A stretch of DNA of 64,000 bases, taken from assembly GCF_002797875.1 (NCBI RefSeq), contig NZ_PGFC01000001.1, forward strand, positions 248,001-312,000. The letters run 5' to 3'. The DNA is from Pseudoscardovia suis. Lineage in GTDB: Bacteria > Actinomycetota > Actinomycetes > Actinomycetales > Bifidobacteriaceae. The translations under genes and the position numbers were made by a program. How positions within the stretch are numbered: position 1 is the stretch's first letter; each line of letters opens with the position of its first letter. The notes beneath the pieces are model-generated. The model saw only the letters and a program-made list of their open reading frames with translations. It made no database searches and was not told the DNA's origin. Below, piece by piece: positions 38,898 through 46,979 of the stretch.

Positions 38898-40580
38898 TCA
38901 TGCGATGTGCGGCACCAGCGCGTCAAACAGCTTGCCGGCACTGCCCGGGGATGCAAGGGGATACCAGTCGGCAAGACGCCCGTTGACGATATGCGCCACA
39001 TAATCCGAGACCTCGAACGCGAACTCGGGGTCATGCGTGACCGCGACAATCGTCCTGCCACGCCGGGCGAGCCCGCGAATCAGCTGCGACACCTCATGCA
39101 TGTGATGCAAATCCAGCCCGCTGGTCGGCTCGTCCACGATGATGACCGGTCGTTCGCTGGCGATTGCCGCGGCAATCGCCACACGCTGCTTTTGCCCGCC
39201 GGACAGCGACAGCGGATGCCGGTCGGCGCACTCGCGCAATCCCAACGAGTCCAGTACATTCAGCGCCGCCTGCTCATTTTCATGCGGCTGCGAGAGCATG
39301 ACCTCGGCGAGCACGGATTCGGTGAACAGCTCACGGTTGACGTCCTGCAGCACGGTGGTGCAGACGTCCAGCCGTTGCCGTGCCTGCAGGCGCACGCCGT
39401 CAGGGGTGATGAGCGTGCCCTTGCATCGGCGGTCGAGACCTTGGAGGCAGCGTGCGAATGTCGATTTGCCCGCGCTATTCAATCCCACGATGGTCGTGAC
39501 GGCGCCGCACGGCAGGTCCAGTGCCGCGATGTCAAGGCTGTCGCGCCGCGCGTGAGGATACCGGTAGCGAAATCCGCGGACGTGATAGGCGGGCGTTGCC
39601 CCGCGCACTAACGTTGTCTCAGGCGCGAGCGGTTCCCCGCACACGGATGTGTGGCCGGCGTCAATCGGCGTGGACGTACTGGCAGTGTCGACAGCGGCAG
39701 GCATGCGTCCGGTATCAACATGCGCGATTATGCGTCCGGTATCAACAGCAGCGGGCGTGGCATGCTCGGTTGCGTGAACCGGTGCATGCAACGGTGTGTG
39801 CTCCTTGCGCTCGCAGTCATCGCGCAACTGCTGCAGCGTGAGCGGCCGCAGCCCGAAGCTCCGCCGTTCGGCGTCGGTCAGCCTTTGCCATTCCTCGCGG
39901 GAGAACACACGTGCAATCCGTCCGCCATCCAATAGGATCGCGGTATCGACGAGACCGTCGAGCCAGGCGAGGCGGTGTTCGGCGATGACGATGGTGCGGC
40001 CTTCGCTTTTCCATGTTGCGACGATGGCGCGTAGGGCGGCGATGGCGGTTGCGTCAAGGTTGCTCGTCGGCTCGTCCAGCACGAGGATGCCAGGGTTGGT
40101 GGTGGAGACCGCCGCGCAGGCGACGCGCTGCAGTTGCCCTCCGCTCATGTCGGCGAGCGGACGGTCCAGAAGGCCTTCCAGATGGAATCGGCGGGCGGTG
40201 GATTCCACTCGTGCGCGGATTTCATCAGGCGGCATGGCGAAGTTTTCGCAGGCGAAAGCCAGCTCGTCACGCACGTTCATCGTGAAGAACTGGGTGTTGG
40301 GATTTTGGAACACGGATCCCACTTGCTTGGCAAGGGCCGCGATGTCGGCGTTGCGGGTGTCCGTTCCGCCGACCGTGACCGTGCCGGTGAGAGCGCCGGG
40401 GAAGTATTGGGGTGCCAGCCCGTTGATCAGCCGCGTGAGCGTCGTCTTCCCGCATCCTGATGCCCCGCACAACACGACCACTTGCCCGGCAGGCAAGGCG
40501 AGGGTGGTCTCGTGCAATCCCTCACGTCCCGTTGCGTAATGGAACGAAGCATGGTCCAGTTGCACTGCCGCGCGTGTCAT
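38898..40580 (-). CDS. ECF transporter fused double ATPase (EcfA1-EcfA2)
   Basis: 560-aa protein with two complete ABC ATPase domains in one chain, the energising subunits of an energy-coupling-factor importer. First half: Walker A GASGCGKTT, signature MSGGQLQRVA, Walker B GILVLDEPTSNLD. Second half: GLNSAGKST, LSGGQKQRVA, VIIVDEPTSGLD and the switch His in VTHDPE. Between them is a linker of about 90 residues with Val-Asp-Thr-Gly-Arg repeats. Start ATG 40580 overlaps the stop of the EcfT gene by 4 bases (ATGA), so they are translationally coupled. Its own frame extends upstream to 40622 but is not used. Confidence 0.92.
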   Translation of the reverse strand: MTRAAVQLDHASFHYATGREGLHETTLALPAGQVVVLCGASGCGKTTLTRLINGLAPQYFPGALTGTVTVGGTDTRNADIAALAKQVGSVFQNPNTQFFTMNVRDELAFACENFAMPPDEIRARVESTARRFHLEGLLDRPLADMSGGQLQRVACAAVSTTNPGILVLDEPTSNLDATAIAALRAIVATWKSEGRTIVIAEHRLAWLDGLVDTAILLDGGRIARVFSREEWQRLTDAERRSFGLRPLTLQQLRDDCERKEHTPLHAPVHATEHATPAAVDTGRIIAHVDTGRMPAAVDTASTSTPIDAGHTSVCGEPLAPETTLVRGATPAYHVRGFRYRYPHARRDSLDIAALDLPCGAVTTIVGLNSAGKSTFARCLQGLDRRCKGTLITPDGVRLQARQRLDVCTTVLQDVNRELFTESVLAEVMLSQPHENEQAALNVLDSLGLRECADRHPLSLSGGQKQRVAIAAAIASERPVIIVDEPTSGLDLHHMHEVSQLIRGLARRGRTIVAVTHDPEFAFEVSDYVAHIVNGRLADWYPLASPGSAGKLFDALVPHIA

Positions 40581-41311
40581 CGCACCACCCCCGCGGCAGT
40601 GAGCGCCCACAGGGCATAGCATGCGGCGCAGCCAGCGAACATCAGTATGTCGAACGCACCGAAACCGACCTTGGCGATGCTCGTGCGGTCGCGGCGCTCG
40701 CCAAGCCCTCGCGTCAACGCGGCCTGGGTGAGTTCATCGCCGATGCGCACCACATTCGCCACCAGCGGCACAATCCGGTATTCCAGCATGAGCCTCGCCT
40801 TGCGGCCCCGCACGCGCACGCCGCGCATGCGCATCGCGTCGCGAATCGCGCGCTGCTCCTGCGTGGCGGTGGGGAAGAACCGGAATATCACCGCCAGCGG
40901 TATGGTGATCGCCTGCGGCACGTGCCACCGTTGCAATGCGGTGGTCAGCTCGCTCGCCGTGGTTGTCGCCATCAGCCAATACGCGGCGACGCCGCTGGGC
41001 AGCATCTGCATCCACATCGCAACCGACATCGTGGACAGCCACGCGAATGATCCTTGCCAGGTCACCGCCAGACGCGCCACGCCGATGCACATGCCGGCGA
41101 ACACTGCCATGCACAGCGCCTGCCGCACACGTCCCGAGCAGGCCAGCAGCACGAATGCCGCGGCGGAAAGCAACCAACGCACCCACTGCATTGCGGGTGC
41201 AGTGCCGCCGGCGGACGTGAGGCAGAAGCATCCGACGGTGAGGGTGAATGCGAGCTTGGTGCGGGGATCGCAGTGAAGCGGGCCGCGCTGGGCGAGGGAA
41301 CTCATATGCAT
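40577..41311 (-). CDS. ECF transporter transmembrane protein EcfT
   Basis: 244-aa T component with about five hydrophobic spans. It contains the two coupling-helix motifs with an Arg-Gly core (AMRMRGVRVRG and ALTRGLGERR) that transmit ATPase movement to the S component. Start ATG 41311 or 41305; no strong ribosome site is seen. It lies 75 bp after the S-component gene and overlaps the ATPase gene by 4 bases, giving the order S, T, A-A in one operon. Confidence 0.88.
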   Translation of the reverse strand: MHMSSLAQRGPLHCDPRTKLAFTLTVGCFCLTSAGGTAPAMQWVRWLLSAAAFVLLACSGRVRQALCMAVFAGMCIGVARLAVTWQGSFAWLSTMSVAMWMQMLPSGVAAYWLMATTTASELTTALQRWHVPQAITIPLAVIFRFFPTATQEQRAIRDAMRMRGVRVRGRKARLMLEYRIVPLVANVVRIGDELTQAALTRGLGERRDRTSIAKVGFGAFDILMFAGCAACYALWALTAAGVVR

Positions 41312-41386
41312 GGATGCATCCGATTGGTTGGGTGATGGGTTGGGTGAGCCTTGATGAGGGGGCAGGCGTTGGGTCAGACGGATGGG

Positions 41387-42232
41387 TCAGACGAGCCCTG
41401 CGCGCTGGAAGTGGCGGCGCAGCAGTCCGAATCCGATCAGTGCGCCGAGCACGCCGCCGACGATGCCGAGCACAAGGACCACGGGAAGCGTCCATGCGGG
41501 GAACAGCCCTGCCAAGCGGTTCGCATATTCGGCGCCCCTGCTTGCGGCGAGTTGCTGCAGGTATGAGGATCGGCCGATGTAGAACGGCAGGAACATGCCG
41601 ATGTTCCACAGGTTGAATACGGCTGCTGTGGCGAGCGTGGTGCCTGTGCGGCGCTTGCGGTGGTTGGGGGTTGTGGCGGTGGTGTTTGGAGTTGTGGTGG
41701 CGGTGCTGGTGTTTGTGGCGTTGGCGGTGGTGGCGGCACGCGTGGCGATGACATCGGCGATTACCGCGGCAATGATGGACGTGGCGACCGTGTAATAGTT
41801 GCCATGCACCCCGCCCATCAGCACGGCAAGGAGGCAGCCCATGATGCTGATCGCTCCGAAACGCGGCGTCTTGGCCATGAGCAGCATGAGGGGAGTGGTG
41901 CCCAGCAGTCCGCAGATGAAGCCGGTGAATGGCATGCCCACGGGGATGAGATGCGTGATGAGCGCGCCGATTGAAATGACCACCAGATACAGCACGGTGT
42001 ACACGCCGACGGAGATAAGGTCGCGCGTCTGCAAACGGTTACGGCGAGACGTGCCAGCGGTGGCTGCGGTGGTGGTAGTGGGCTTGGTTGCAGCAGGCTT
42101 GGTTGCAGCAGGGTCGGCGGTTGCTGTTGTGTCGTGTAATGCCAGTGATTGCCCTGTGAAGGATTGCGCTGTTTGGGATTGCGATGTGGGGGATTGCGAT
42201 GTGGTTTGATTGGGGTTGTCGATGGTGCTCAT
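41387..42232 (-). CDS. ECF transporter substrate-specific (S) component
   Basis: 281-aa membrane S component resembling the Trep_Strep/MptD-type group. An N-terminal segment of about 75 residues is Thr/Ala/Gln-rich and low complexity (TSQSPTSQSQTAQS, TKPAATKPTTTTAA). Six hydrophobic spans follow, starting LQTRDLISVGVYTVLYLVVIS, with a Thr/Asn-rich cytoplasmic loop. Start ATG 42232 has GGAGGAAGC upstream. The substrate is unknown; no substrate-specific riboswitch or biosynthetic neighbour points to one. Confidence 0.82.
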   Translation of the reverse strand: MSTIDNPNQTTSQSPTSQSQTAQSFTGQSLALHDTTATADPAATKPAATKPTTTTAATAGTSRRNRLQTRDLISVGVYTVLYLVVISIGALITHLIPVGMPFTGFICGLLGTTPLMLLMAKTPRFGAISIMGCLLAVLMGGVHGNYYTVATSIIAAVIADVIATRAATTANATNTSTATTTPNTTATTPNHRKRRTGTTLATAAVFNLWNIGMFLPFYIGRSSYLQQLAASRGAEYANRLAGLFPAWTLPVVLVLGIVGGVLGALIGFGLLRRHFQRAGLV

Positions 42233-42603
42233 GCTTCCTCCGGCCTTGTGGCGAATAAGGGTGCTGGTGCGCCACCTGTCCGAATCCTGGATGTCTGATG
42301 CCGTGCCGGCTGCATGCAATGCCGCGCGCCAGGTCTCCTGGTGCATCCGGTTGGTGTCGTCGCCACACAGGTTAGCGGCAATCGAGAGGAATGTCACTAG
42401 TTCGCGCGAAAAAAATCACAAAATCACGCCTGCCCTTCGCCCCCGGGCACACATCTGGGAATCCACCGTGCTCAGCCTTCAAGCCAGCCATACAGCACCA
42501 GGGAATTCCCTTACTAATTTCTGTGCCGAATCCTTTTATCATGCCCCTCGCCAAGCGGGACAGTGCTGTGCTCAGTCCGCTTGGTCATCCCCTGCGATGT
42601 GGG
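42233..42603. other. Upstream region of the ECF operon
   Basis: 371 bp without a defensible gene. It should contain the minus-strand ECF promoter. AGGGAATTCCCT at 42500-42511 is a perfect 12-bp palindrome and a possible operator. A-rich GAAAAAAATCACAAAATCACG lies at about 42401-42421. No known riboswitch fold recognised. Confidence 0.35.
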
Positions 42604-43017
42604 GTCGCCGATGGCGGATGTTAGGAATCCCTATAGGAATCTGTATCCTCCGTTTTCGGCGACGGTTTTGTGTGTCGCCGATGGTGGAGGTTTGGGACCT
42701 TGCTTCGGTGCCTGTAACTTCCGTTTTCGGCGATTATTGTATTGGTCGCCGATAGTGGAGGTTAGGAATCTTTTCTAGGGGTCTGTATCCTCCGTTTTCG
42801 GCGACGGTTTTGGGTTTCGCCGATGGCGGAGGTTTGGTGGGGTTGGATTGGTCTGTTAGCTTCCGTCTTCGGCGACCCATGGATGTGTCGCCGATAGTGG
42901 AGGTTTGGCGGGGTCGGATTGGTCTGTTAACTTCCGTCTTCGGCGACCCATTGATATGTTGCCGAAGACGGAAGTTTGGAACCTGTTCTAGGAGGTTGTA
43001 TCCTCCGTTTTCGGCGA
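42604..43017 (+). repeat. Palindromic repeat array C (six units)
   Basis: Six units with the same TCGCCGA...TCGGCGA plan. Units four and five share a TTTGG(T/C)GGGGT centre and CCCAT spacers; unit six has centre TTTGGAACCTGTTCTAGG. Units five and six and everything after them to about 43226 are duplicated at 46849-47196. Confidence 0.92.
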
Positions 43018-43226
43018 TGAACATACCGTCTCGCTTGCCTGCGCCATGCCTGCGCGATGCGCCGATGAGAATCGGTGAGTATAACAAAAGTGGCCGGTCC
43101 CGTGGAGGGAACCGGTCCCTTGAGTTCGTTCGGTGCTGCCGAATCGTTTGTGGGTTTCAACGTCGTCGGACGCTGAAACCTCCGTCGATCAGCAAACTGT
43201 GGCCTCACGACCATCGGTCTGCGGCC
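42887..43226 (+). repeat. Direct duplication, copy 1 (other copy 46849-47196)
   Basis: The last two repeat units, the ackA-type terminator hairpin and about 100 bp beyond it reappear downstream of ackA with clear similarity and scattered substitutions. The copies flank the small secreted-protein gene, the IS element and the broken protease gene. Confidence 0.85.
43090..43119 (-). terminator. Degenerate copy of the ackA terminator
   Basis: GGCCGGT and ACCGGTC pair around a GTGGAGGG-containing loop; on the minus strand the stem is followed by a short T-run. It would terminate the gene at 43342-43869. Confidence 0.6.
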
Positions 43227-43236
43227 ATCGGTCATC

Positions 43237-43290
43237 GGTCTGGCGACCAACGGGCTGCTGCATCAGCAGATCCTCGACGCGCTGCGGTAG
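43237..43290 (+). pseudogene. 3' remnant of a second hisN
   Basis: Encodes GLATNGLLHQQILDALR and a stop, identical in protein to the last 17 residues of HisN at 38704-38757, with about four third-position differences only. No upstream coding remains. It is a scrap from a homologous gene, joined directly to the duplicated segment. Confidence 0.8.
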
Positions 43291-43341
43291 TGAGTGCGCG
43301 GTGGTGCTCGGTGCGCCGTGCTTCGCAGACGCCTACCGAGG

Positions 43342-43869
43342 TCAGATGGACTCATCGGACCATTCGCCGAGTGGCACGGTCACCATCTGTGGGGATTCGC
43401 TGCCGATAATCACGGGAATCGTATGATTCGTCACATCGCCATCGGCGGTTGCCGCCCTGTTGTTCGCCTGCGTAAGGGAATCCGCCGACAGGCATGAATC
43501 GTATCCAGCGTCGCACTGCCTATCTGCTGTGCGTTGCAGACAGCTTACCGTCACATTCGCCTGGCCGGAACTCACCCCGTCGATGCGCGCGGTGCCGTCG
43601 GTGTTCGTGTAGGTGTATTCCCTTACCGAGCTTCTGGGCTCGTGGCGCTGAGGCGTGACCATGACGTCGCAGCCCGAGATTGGCTTGCCGCTGCGACCCG
43701 TCACTGTGATGAGCACATCCGTGTGATACACCCGCGTCCACGGCATGCGGTCGTTGAGATTGTGAAACCATGTGCAATACGCTGCGCCGATTGCGACGGC
43801 GATGGCGAGCACGACGGCGATGACGATGCTCGTGATGTGACCGTGGCGGTTGTGTGTGTGCTGGTGCAT
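43342..43869 (-). CDS. Membrane-anchored exported protein with Ig-like domain
   Basis: 175 aa. A short His-rich cytoplasmic N-terminus (MHQHTHNRHGH) is followed by one transmembrane or signal-anchor segment (IVIAVVLAIAVAIGAAYCTWF), then an external domain with a carboxypeptidase-regulatory-like beta pattern (DVLITVTGRSGKPISGCDVMVTP, TYTNTDGTARIDGVSSG) and four Cys that could pair. Function unknown. Start ATG 43869 has AGGTGA upstream, and the stop of the truncated protease lies only 6 bp before it, so the two genes once formed an operon. Confidence 0.7.
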   Translation of the reverse strand: MHQHTHNRHGHITSIVIAVVLAIAVAIGAAYCTWFHNLNDRMPWTRVYHTDVLITVTGRSGKPISGCDVMVTPQRHEPRSSVREYTYTNTDGTARIDGVSSGQANVTVSCLQRTADRQCDAGYDSCLSADSLTQANNRAATADGDVTNHTIPVIIGSESPQMVTVPLGEWSDESI

Positions 43870-43875
43870 CGGGAA

Positions 43876-44010
43876 TCACCTGTCTGCAAGTGCGGTTGTG
43901 TACAAGTTATAGATGCGATCGGTAAACCGAGGACTAAAGTCCTGCTTACCATTTGACATTGAGGATACTCCGTTTAACCAACCTGTATTGCCAACGATGG
44001 TTTCGGATTG
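43876..44010 (-). pseudogene. 3' fragment of the IS-interrupted serine protease gene
   Basis: In-frame on the minus strand this encodes TIVGNTGWLNGVSSMSNGKQ..FSPRFTDRIYNLYTTALADR and a stop, the kind of C-terminus seen in trypsin/V8-like proteases. The rest of the gene is at 45944-46490, beyond the IS200/IS605 element. The junction with the left end of the IS is not exact; the boundary given is approximate. The catalytic Ser motif is not visible in either fragment. Confidence 0.65.
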
Positions 44011-44048
44011 AACAATTGCGGTCGCAATCTCTTCCCGTGAGGGAGGGG

Positions 44049-44489
44049 TCAAGACCGCCGCGCATACTTTCTGTTTGGCTTCTGCTGGTCTTGTATATAT
44101 CGTTTGATAATTTCCAGCGGTGCTCCGCCGCAGCTCACAATGCAGTAGCTTGGCGACCAGAAGTGGCCGCCCCACAAGGCCGCTCGGACTTCCTGCCAGT
44201 CCTGCTCATGGACTCTTTTGCTGCTGTTGGTCTTCAGACTCATGACGAGCTTGCTGAGCTGGACTTTCGGTGGGTAGGCCACGAGGAGATGCGCATGGTC
44301 CTTGTCGGTCTCGAACTCCTCAAGTTCGCACTCGAAGTGTTCGCAGACCTCCCGGAACGTGTCGCCCAGCAGTTTCGTCACTCTTGGGGACATCACCTCG
44401 CGGCGGTATTTGGTGACGAGGACAATATGGGCATGCAATTCATAGACCACATGCCTACCGGTATGCCAATCATGTGTGATTTCAGCCAT
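44049..44489 (-). CDS. tnpA: IS200/IS605 transposase TnpA (HUH Y1)
   Basis: 146-aa single-strand transposase. Seen: the HUH metal motif HAHLLVAYPP, a C-terminal Tyr in IIKRYIQDQQKP, and the VLVTKYRREV strand. It cuts and joins single-stranded ends of the element. Start ATG 44489 (MAEITHDW) matches family N-termini; an in-frame ATG at 44507 is possible. All key residues are present, so the element may still be mobile. Confidence 0.93.
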   Translation of the reverse strand: MAEITHDWHTGRHVVYELHAHIVLVTKYRREVMSPRVTKLLGDTFREVCEHFECELEEFETDKDHAHLLVAYPPKVQLSKLVMSLKTNSSKRVHEQDWQEVRAALWGGHFWSPSYCIVSCGGAPLEIIKRYIQDQQKPNRKYARRS

Positions 44490-44515
44490 AGCACAATCAT
44501 AGACCATGTGATAGA

Positions 44516-45835
44516 ATGAGAGTCATGAAAAGAAGCGCCAGAACCAAAGACAGTGAGACATGGAGGGTTGCCGTCGTGCCCATCCGTCTCTCCGGCGCCG
44601 ACTATCGCCGTGCCCATGAGGCGTGCCACAATGCGGCGTCGCTATGGAATTTCTTCCTTGCTTCGATTCAAGAGTATTGGAAAGAAAACAAGACCGACCC
44701 CACCGAAAAGGAGATGCGGCACTTCCTTTATGAACAACGCCCCGACCTCCGTGACGGCCTCCATGCGCACACGGTGCAGCTAATCCTCAGTGACTTGATG
44801 GACGCCATTTCGACATACCGCTCGAACCGCGACTCCGGTGACAACAACGCCAGAGCGCCACATCGGGAGAAGAACTATCGACCTCTGGAGTTCTCCGCCG
44901 GCTTCGGCTGGCGAGTGACACCGGACAGGCAGCACATCGCTCTGAGTTTCGGCAAAGGCCACAAGCGCATCACACTTCCCCTCCCCGAGATTGCGGACCC
45001 GAAGACCGGCGAGATTCTTCCGCCTGAACGCTGGGGTTCCATGCAACTGTGCTGGAACCACAACGCCCGCAAGTGGAGCCTCCATGTCAGCGTGCCGACC
45101 CCGAAACCGCCACAGGGCAATCCGAACATCATCGCCGCGATAGACGAGGGCATCATCAACCCGATGACCGTCGCCATCGAGACCGAGAACTCCTACGACG
45201 TGCTGGTGATCAACGGGCGTCACGCCCGCGCCATCAAACACTACAGGAACACTCGCATCGCCACGCTTCAGGAAAAACTGTCACGCTGCGTCAAAGGCTC
45301 GAAGCGTTGGCACAAGCTCAACGCGAAACGCAAGCGCATTGAGGCCATGACCGATTCCGCCCTGCACAACGCCAACCACCAGACCACACGCAAGGTCGCG
45401 GACTTCATACAGGCACATGACGCCGGGCGCATCGTCGCGGGAGACGTGCGCGACATCGAGAAGAACACCCGCAAGGACGAGGCCAAGCGCATCAAAAACA
45501 CCAAGAACCAACGCCGCAGGTTGTCCCAATGGTCACGCGGCAAACAAGGGACTTTGCTCGAACACAAGACCGGCAGCACGGTCGGACACATCAACGAGGC
45601 TTGGTCGTCCAAGACCTGCCCGGCGTGCCAAACACGCAACCACCCCAATGGGCGTGGATACCACTGCCATAATTGCGGTTTCACCTGCAACCGTGACGCG
45701 GTAGGCGCAATCAACATTCTGATGCGCGCACAGCACGGCGCTTACACGCCGATAGACATGGACAAACCGATTCGTGTCAAATATCTCCGGGCCACGCCGA
45801 TCTTCCAACCGAAGACGGTGCCGAGCATGGAGTAA
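44516..45835 (+). CDS. tnpB: RNA-guided nuclease TnpB of IS200/IS605
   Basis: 439 aa. N-terminal OrfB helix-turn-helix/REC-like region, RuvC-I AIDEGIINPM with Asp210, a zinc ribbon CPACQTRNHPNGRGYHCHNCG, and RuvC-III CNRDAVGAINIL with Asp394. At the RuvC-II position, where many TnpBs have Glu, the sequence is IVAGDVRDIEKN (Gly309-Asp310). A Glu at 361 (INEAWSSKTC) may take its place, as described for Fanzor and some TnpBs. The start is ATG 44516 or 44525. Nuclease competence therefore needs testing. The 3' end overlaps the presumed guide RNA. Confidence 0.92.
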   Translation: MRVMKRSARTKDSETWRVAVVPIRLSGADYRRAHEACHNAASLWNFFLASIQEYWKENKTDPTEKEMRHFLYEQRPDLRDGLHAHTVQLILSDLMDAISTYRSNRDSGDNNARAPHREKNYRPLEFSAGFGWRVTPDRQHIALSFGKGHKRITLPLPEIADPKTGEILPPERWGSMQLCWNHNARKWSLHVSVPTPKPPQGNPNIIAAIDEGIINPMTVAIETENSYDVLVINGRHARAIKHYRNTRIATLQEKLSRCVKGSKRWHKLNAKRKRIEAMTDSALHNANHQTTRKVADFIQAHDAGRIVAGDVRDIEKNTRKDEAKRIKNTKNQRRRLSQWSRGKQGTLLEHKTGSTVGHINEAWSSKTCPACQTRNHPNGRGYHCHNCGFTCNRDAVGAINILMRAQHGAYTPIDMDKPIRVKYLRATPIFQPKTVPSME

Positions 45836-45943
45836 TCCCCGGAACCGGGGCGCGACCCGACATCAAGGCCGTGTAGCCAACTCCTAGGCAATCATCTCTG
45901 CCGAAGAATTGGAAGCCTCGCCCGTAAGGGCGAGGAGGTTCAC
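45750..45943 (+). ncRNA. Presumed TnpB guide (omega) RNA scaffold
   Basis: In this family a non-coding RNA covers the 3' end of tnpB and the right end, with its guide taken from flanking DNA. Here CCCCGG-AA-CCGGGG (45837-45850) and the terminal hairpin at 45916-45935 are the visible stems. The guide would begin at TGGTATCCGTATGGCC from 45944. The 5' boundary is a guess. Confidence 0.55.
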
Positions 45944-46490
45944 TGGTATCCGTATGGCCGAGTACAAAATGTGTAGTGGCATCATATGAGTACTTGATTT
46001 TATTGTTACCCGGATCATGAGGAAAACCTGTGATATGTGCTGAGAATGTGGTGAGTCCACTGTGTCCTACATGATAAGAACCGAACTGACTCAAAGATAA
46101 TGACGAAGGCATGTCGATGACAGTCGCAAACCCTACGTCGTTCTTGATGTTGGCAAGTGTGGCTGTACCGGATGAGATCCAATCAGTGAAGACCCGCTGC
46201 GTCCTGACAGGATATCCGACGTTATTCTTCCCGGGAGCGTATGCAGGAATAAACACGCCGTTCTGGGACCAATTATGGCCTTTCCCGCCATGCAGACAGT
46301 GGGCTGCAGTGACAATGAGATGATTCGTACTGTCCAACAAGAGACGCGGTACATTGAAGATTTCTCCCATCTCGTTGAAAGAAAAATACGCCGGTAGCGG
46401 AGTCCGAACTCCTATAGGATGAGGAGAGAGGAATACGGGAAGTGGGGATTCGTATCTGTTCGCGGGATGGTATGGGTTTGTTTGGTTCAT
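45944..46490 (-). pseudogene. Trypsin-like serine protease, 5' and middle part, frameshifted
   Basis: Encodes the catalytic His region LIVTAAHCLHGGKGHNW and the Asp region NDVGFATVID of a secreted chymotrypsin-fold protease. Upstream, the typical GVFFFQRDGRNLQCTASLV lies in a different frame; one extra base in the CC at 46334-46335 breaks the frame between CTASLV and DSTNHLIVTAAHC. The 3' end is cut by the IS at 45943. No signal peptide is found upstream, where repeat array D begins, so the 5' end is also lost. The gene is dead three ways. Confidence 0.78.
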
Positions 46491-46526
46491 GCAATTCCGC
46501 TTGTAGAGGAGCTGCCTCTGCTTCGG

Positions 46527-46979
46527 GCCTGTAACCTCCACAATCGGCGACCCATGGATGTGTCGCCGATTGTGGAGGTTTGAGGTGCCGTTCGTGGGGT
46601 TGTATCTTCCGTTTTCGGCGAGTGGGTTGGTGTGTCGCCGATGGTGGAGGTTTGGGGTGCCGTTCGTGGGGTTGTAACCTCCGTCTTCGGCAAGTGGTTG
46701 GTGGTGTCGCCGATGGTGGAGGTTTGGCGGGGTCGGATTGGTCTGTTAACTTCCGTCTTCGGCGACCCATGGATGTGTCGCCGATGGTGGAGGTTAGGAA
46801 TCTTATTTAAGAGTCTGTATCTTCCGTCTTCGGCGAGTGGTTGGTGGTGTCGCCGATGGTGGAGGTTTGGCGGGGTTGGATCGGCCGGTTAACTTCCGTC
46901 TTCGGCGACCCATTGATATGTCGCCGAAGACGGAAGTTTGGAACCTGTTCTAGGAGGTTGTGTCCTCCGTTTTCGGCGA
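46527..46979 (+). repeat. Palindromic repeat array D (six units plus a half unit)
   Basis: A right half unit ends at 46550, then six full units follow. Spacers are GTGGGTTGGTGT, GTGGTTGGTGGT, CCCATGGATGT and CCCATTGATAT. Some arm pairs are perfect across a spacer instead of within a unit: AACCTCCACAATCGGCGA before 46551 and TCGCCGATTGTGGAGGTT after 46562. Units with centre TTTGGCGGGGT are always followed by a CCCAT spacer, as in array C. Confidence 0.92.

Larger units (their letters stand above)
44005..45943. mobile_element. IS200/IS605-family insertion sequence
   Basis: Divergent tnpA (minus) and tnpB (plus). The right end has the hairpin CCTCGCCC-GTAA-GGGCGAGG (45916-45935) followed by AGGTTCAC, typical of these elements. 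The left end is near ATTGCGGTCGCAAT (44014-44027), which can form a small hairpin. Terminal inverted repeats and target duplications are not expected for this family and none is seen. Inserted in a serine protease gene. Confidence 0.85.

Noticed and set aside
42372-42554. Small minus-strand protein upstream of the ECF operon (60 aa)
   Set aside because: No ribosome site, no recognisable domain, and it overlaps the likely promoter region.
44049-44489. TnpA as the mobilising RAYT of the palindromic arrays
   Set aside because: It is paired with TnpB and has its own end hairpins unlike the array units; nothing in the window ties it to them.
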